A stretch of 6,602 bases of DNA from an uncultured Clostridia bacterium (GTDB taxonomy: Bacteria; Bacillota; Clostridia; Oscillospirales; Oscillospiraceae), in contig CAMDZY010000100.1 in assembly GCA_945910975.1 (NCBI GenBank), positions 1 through 6,602 on the forward strand, read 5' to 3'. A program made the position numbers and the translations under genes. Below are positions 4,969 to 6,602 of the stretch, in pieces (the stretch's first letter is position 1; each line of letters begins with the position of its first letter). Below the pieces are notes generated by a model. It made no database searches and had not been told where the DNA came from. It saw only the letters and a list, made by a program, of their open reading frames with translations.

Positions 4969-6177
4969 TTACTTAATGTTGCCCTGATAGTCAACAGCAA
5001 TGGTAGTGGTGGGTTCGGCTTCGATGTCAGCGGAAACGGTGACAGTGCCGTCGAACATAGCAGCAACCAGAGCCTTGTAGTCGTCCTGCGTGAAGGTGTC
5101 ATTCCACTGAGTGGATTCCAGAGGCAGCTGGACATAGTTGGCTTCGACGTCATCGCCGGAAACCAGACCGAGGTTCATAACCTGGCCAGCATAGGTGCCC
5201 CAGTTACCAGCAACCAGATCGCCCAGAACAGTCTGAACGGTGGCAGCCAGACCCTTCATAGCGGAGGTAACAGTCATGCCTTCGCCGTAGGTGTCGATGG
5301 TAGCAGCCTGGTCAACGTCAACGCCGATGACCTTCTTGCCGTCCTGCTTAGCAGCAGCTTCTGCTGCGGATGCCCAGATACCGCCGCCGCAAGCGAAGAC
5401 GATCTCGGTGTCAGCACCGTACCAGGTGTCCATGTAAGCAGTGATGTCAGCGTCACCGAAGAACTGGTTGCCATAAGCATAGTTCACGCTCACGTCGCCG
5501 GTCTTGTTGAGCTCAACAGCAGCAGCGTCAGCGCCCTGTACGAAGCCGTAGCCGTAACGAACAACAGCGGGAACAGCCATGCCGCCCAGGAAGCCGAGCT
5601 TGGTGTAGCCCATCTTCACAGCAGCGTAGCCAGCCATGTAACCGGCCAGTTCTTCCTGATAAACAGCGCAGAACAGGTTTTCCGGATACGGAGCGGACAT
5701 GCCTTCGCCTTCGAGGTCGCCAGCGGAGACGTCCAGAGCGATGTACTTAACATCGGGGTACATTTCGACGGTTTCAGCGATAGCGCCGGCAAATGCGAAG
5801 CCGGGCATCAGCAGAACGTTGTAGCCTTCAGCAACAGCCTGGTCGATGCTTGCAACACGAGCTGCAGTGGAGTCATCGGTGGGCTTGTAGTAGGTGAAGT
5901 CAACGCCGTTTGCATTGCAGTATGCCTGAGCGCCTTCATAAGTAGCCTGGTTGAAGGACTGGTCGGTGATATCGCCGTAGTCGGTGATCATAGCGACTCT
6001 CCAGTCGCTTGCGGGAGCTTCGGTGCCCTCAGTGGTGGGAGCTTCGGTGCCCTCAGTGGTGGGAGCTTCGGTGCCCTCGGTGGTGGGGTCGGGATCCTTG
6101 CTGGTGTCATCCTTGCAGCCAACGAACATGCAAGCGATCATGGCCATTGCAAGGATGAGTGCTACAATTTTTTTCAT
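4969..6177 (-). CDS. BMP-family nucleoside-binding lipoprotein (BmpA/NupN/PnrA-like)
   Basis: This 402-residue protein is the extracellular, membrane-anchored substrate receptor of the importer. It opens with a lipoprotein signal peptide (MKK, hydrophobic core 4-19, lipobox FVGC with lipidated Cys21). Next comes a Thr/Glu/Pro linker holding three TTEGTEAP repeats (32-55), then the BMP domain from about 59. Key BMP motifs are DYGDITDQSFNQ (66-77), which corresponds to the nucleoside-pocket loop of PnrA-type proteins, YQEELAGYMAGYAA (173-186), FLGG (196-199), IGVDVDQ (284-290) and SAMKGL (about 305-310). I chose ATG 6177 because GGAGG (6186-6190) lies 8 bases upstream; an in-frame TTG at 6192 overlaps that site. 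Heavy use of a few Ala, Val and Gly codons suggests high expression. It has its own terminator, while the ATPase and permeases have a separate promoter. BMP proteins bind nucleosides where tested; the flanking cdd and udk suggest pyrimidine nucleosides are included. Confidence 0.95.
   Translation of the reverse strand: MKKIVALILAMAMIACMFVGCKDDTSKDPDPTTEGTEAPTTEGTEAPTTEGTEAPASDWRVAMITDYGDITDQSFNQATYEGAQAYCNANGVDFTYYKPTDDSTAARVASIDQAVAEGYNVLLMPGFAFAGAIAETVEMYPDVKYIALDVSAGDLEGEGMSAPYPENLFCAVYQEELAGYMAGYAAVKMGYTKLGFLGGMAVPAVVRYGYGFVQGADAAAVELNKTGDVSVNYAYGNQFFGDADITAYMDTWYGADTEIVFACGGGIWASAAEAAAKQDGKKVIGVDVDQAATIDTYGEGMTVTSAMKGLAATVQTVLGDLVAGNWGTYAGQVMNLGLVSGDDVEANYVQLPLESTQWNDTFTQDDYKALVAAMFDGTVTVSADIEAEPTTTIAVDYQGNIK
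6013..6084 (-). repeat. Three tandem 24-bp repeats in the lipoprotein linker
   Basis: Three head-to-tail 24-base units lie at 6013-6036, 6037-6060 and 6061-6084. The first two are identical and the third differs at one base. Each encodes eight residues of the TTEGTEAP linker between the lipidated cysteine and the BMP domain. Because the unit is a multiple of three, gain or loss of a unit would keep the frame and change only the length of the tether. Confidence 0.92.
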
Positions 6178-6185
6178 TTTTGTAA

Positions 6186-6190
6186 CCTCC
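6186..6190 (-). promoter_or_regulatory. Ribosome binding site that sets the lipoprotein start
   Basis: GGAGG is read on the minus strand, 8 bases before ATG 6177. It rules out the in-frame TTG at 6192, whose last base is the first G of the site. The chosen start also gives a normal MKK signal peptide. Confidence 0.85.
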
Positions 6191-6306
6191 AAAATTTTTT
6201 TAGGCTTTCGCCAATTTTAATAACGGCTTACGCCGTGTATTACATTGTTACACAAAATTGCACAAAAATCAACCATTTATTAAAAATTTGTTAAATATCA
6301 CCAAAA
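6191..6306 (-). promoter_or_regulatory. Leader/intergenic region between cdd and the lipoprotein gene
   Basis: This AT-rich gap of about 115 bases probably carries the lipoprotein promoter, but no box pair is convincing. TGTAAT on the minus strand (near 6240-6245) is a fair -10 without a good -35 at 16-18 bases. Two small hairpins with GNRA loops follow: ACGGC-GTAA-GCCGT (6223-6236) and GGC-GAAA-GCC (6203-6212), and then an A/T-rich run ahead of the ribosome binding site. I see no intrinsic terminator after cdd, so read-through from cdd is possible. The fold is too small to match a known riboswitch class I recognise. Confidence 0.35.
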
Positions 6307-6602
6307 TTAGTCCCTCAAATCTGACGGGGAGAAGCTCTCGGGCAATATTTCTGACAAATTCATCACCTTGAACTCATCATTTTTGCCGCCCATGATAACC
6401 TTAAAGTCATCCTTGCAAAATTCCCGCATGACCTGACGGCACACGCCGCAGGGCGGGAAAAAGCCGGAAAGCTCTTCATCGGCCTTGCCGCCGACGACGG
6501 CGATGGCCTCAAAATTCCGCTCTCCCTGATAGACGGCGGTGAAAAATGCGGTGCGCTCGGCGCAGTTGGTGGGGCCATAGGCGGCGTTTTCGATGTTGCA
6601 GC
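6307..6602 (-). CDS. cdd: Cytidine deaminase, C-terminal part (5' end outside window)
   Basis: The last 97 complete codons of a homotetrameric-type cytidine deaminase are present; the N-terminal portion, about 40 residues judging from B. subtilis Cdd, lies beyond the right edge. The enzyme hydrolyses cytidine and deoxycytidine to uridine and deoxyuridine plus ammonia in the cytosol. The visible part begins CNIENAAY, then TNCAERTA with the first zinc-ligand Cys and the proton-shuttling Glu, and PPCGVCRQVM with the other two zinc-ligand cysteines. All catalytic residues in view are intact. There are 38 residues between the first and second zinc cysteines, against 33 in B. subtilis Cdd as I recall it; the extra residues fall in the loop ADEELSGFF. 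The C terminus SFSPSDLRD matches the family's usual ending. It lies upstream of the lipoprotein gene in the same direction, an arrangement I also recall from streptococcal and lactococcal nucleoside transporter loci. Confidence 0.95.
   Translation of the reverse strand, partial: CNIENAAYGPTNCAERTAFFTAVYQGERNFEAIAVVGGKADEELSGFFPPCGVCRQVMREFCKDDFKVIMGGKNDEFKVMNLSEILPESFSPSDLRD

Noticed and set aside
6013..6084. Regular 24-base repeats considered as a small CRISPR array.
   Set aside because: The units are directly tandem with no spacers and sit in frame inside a coding gene.
6240..6265. Promoter for the lipoprotein gene built on TGTAAT and TTGTGC on the minus strand.
   Set aside because: The spacing is only 15 bases and the -35 matches poorly; alternatives at 16-18 bases are worse. 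A promoter is likely here but these boxes are not good enough to call.
6191..6306. Possible riboswitch in the lipoprotein leader because of two GNRA-looped hairpins.
   Set aside because: The helices are only 5 and 3 bp long and no known aptamer consensus is recognisable; there is no expression platform with a terminator.

Overview
The window is a nucleoside-salvage locus, with every convincing gene on the minus strand. In transcription order (high to low coordinates) it holds: the C-terminal part of a cytidine deaminase (cdd, running off the right edge); a BMP-family substrate-binding lipoprotein; a double-domain ABC ATPase; two inner-membrane permeases of the BPD_transp_2 type; and uridine kinase (udk). 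The logic is coherent. The lipoprotein captures nucleosides, the ATPase and two permeases import them, cytidine deaminase converts cytidine to uridine, and uridine kinase traps uridine and cytidine as UMP and CMP.

The organism is most likely a Gram-positive member of the Clostridia, perhaps a gut Oscillospiraceae/Ruminococcaceae relative. This is inferred from strong AGGAGG-type ribosome binding sites, a lipoprotein with a Thr/Glu/Pro-rich linker, AT-rich intergenic DNA around moderately GC-rich genes, and the NupNOPQ/BmpA-NupABC gene order typical of Firmicutes. No marker here fixes the genus.

Transcription appears split. The lipoprotein gene ends in a strong intrinsic terminator (stem with a UUCG loop and a U-rich tail). 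About 440 bases then separate it from the ATPase gene, which has its own near-consensus sigma-A promoter (TTGAAA, 17 bases, TATAAT) behind an A-tract-rich upstream segment. ATPase, permease 1 and permease 2 are tightly coupled (2-base gap, then a 1-base overlap). udk follows after a 99-base gap containing a perfect 13-bp stem-loop without a U tract, and is closed by a probable terminator 3 bases past its stop.

The least ordinary signal is non-coding. A 36-bp element occurs twice, 33 of 36 bases identical and in inverted orientation: once downstream of udk (32-67, minus) and once between the lipoprotein terminator and the transporter promoter (4879-4914, plus). The two copies bracket the promoter-ATPase-permease-permease-udk block, and each has a hairpin on both sides. 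It is probably a dispersed REP-like repeat family; a mobilisable cassette is a less likely alternative. I see no evidence for a wholly new enzymatic or defence system in this window.
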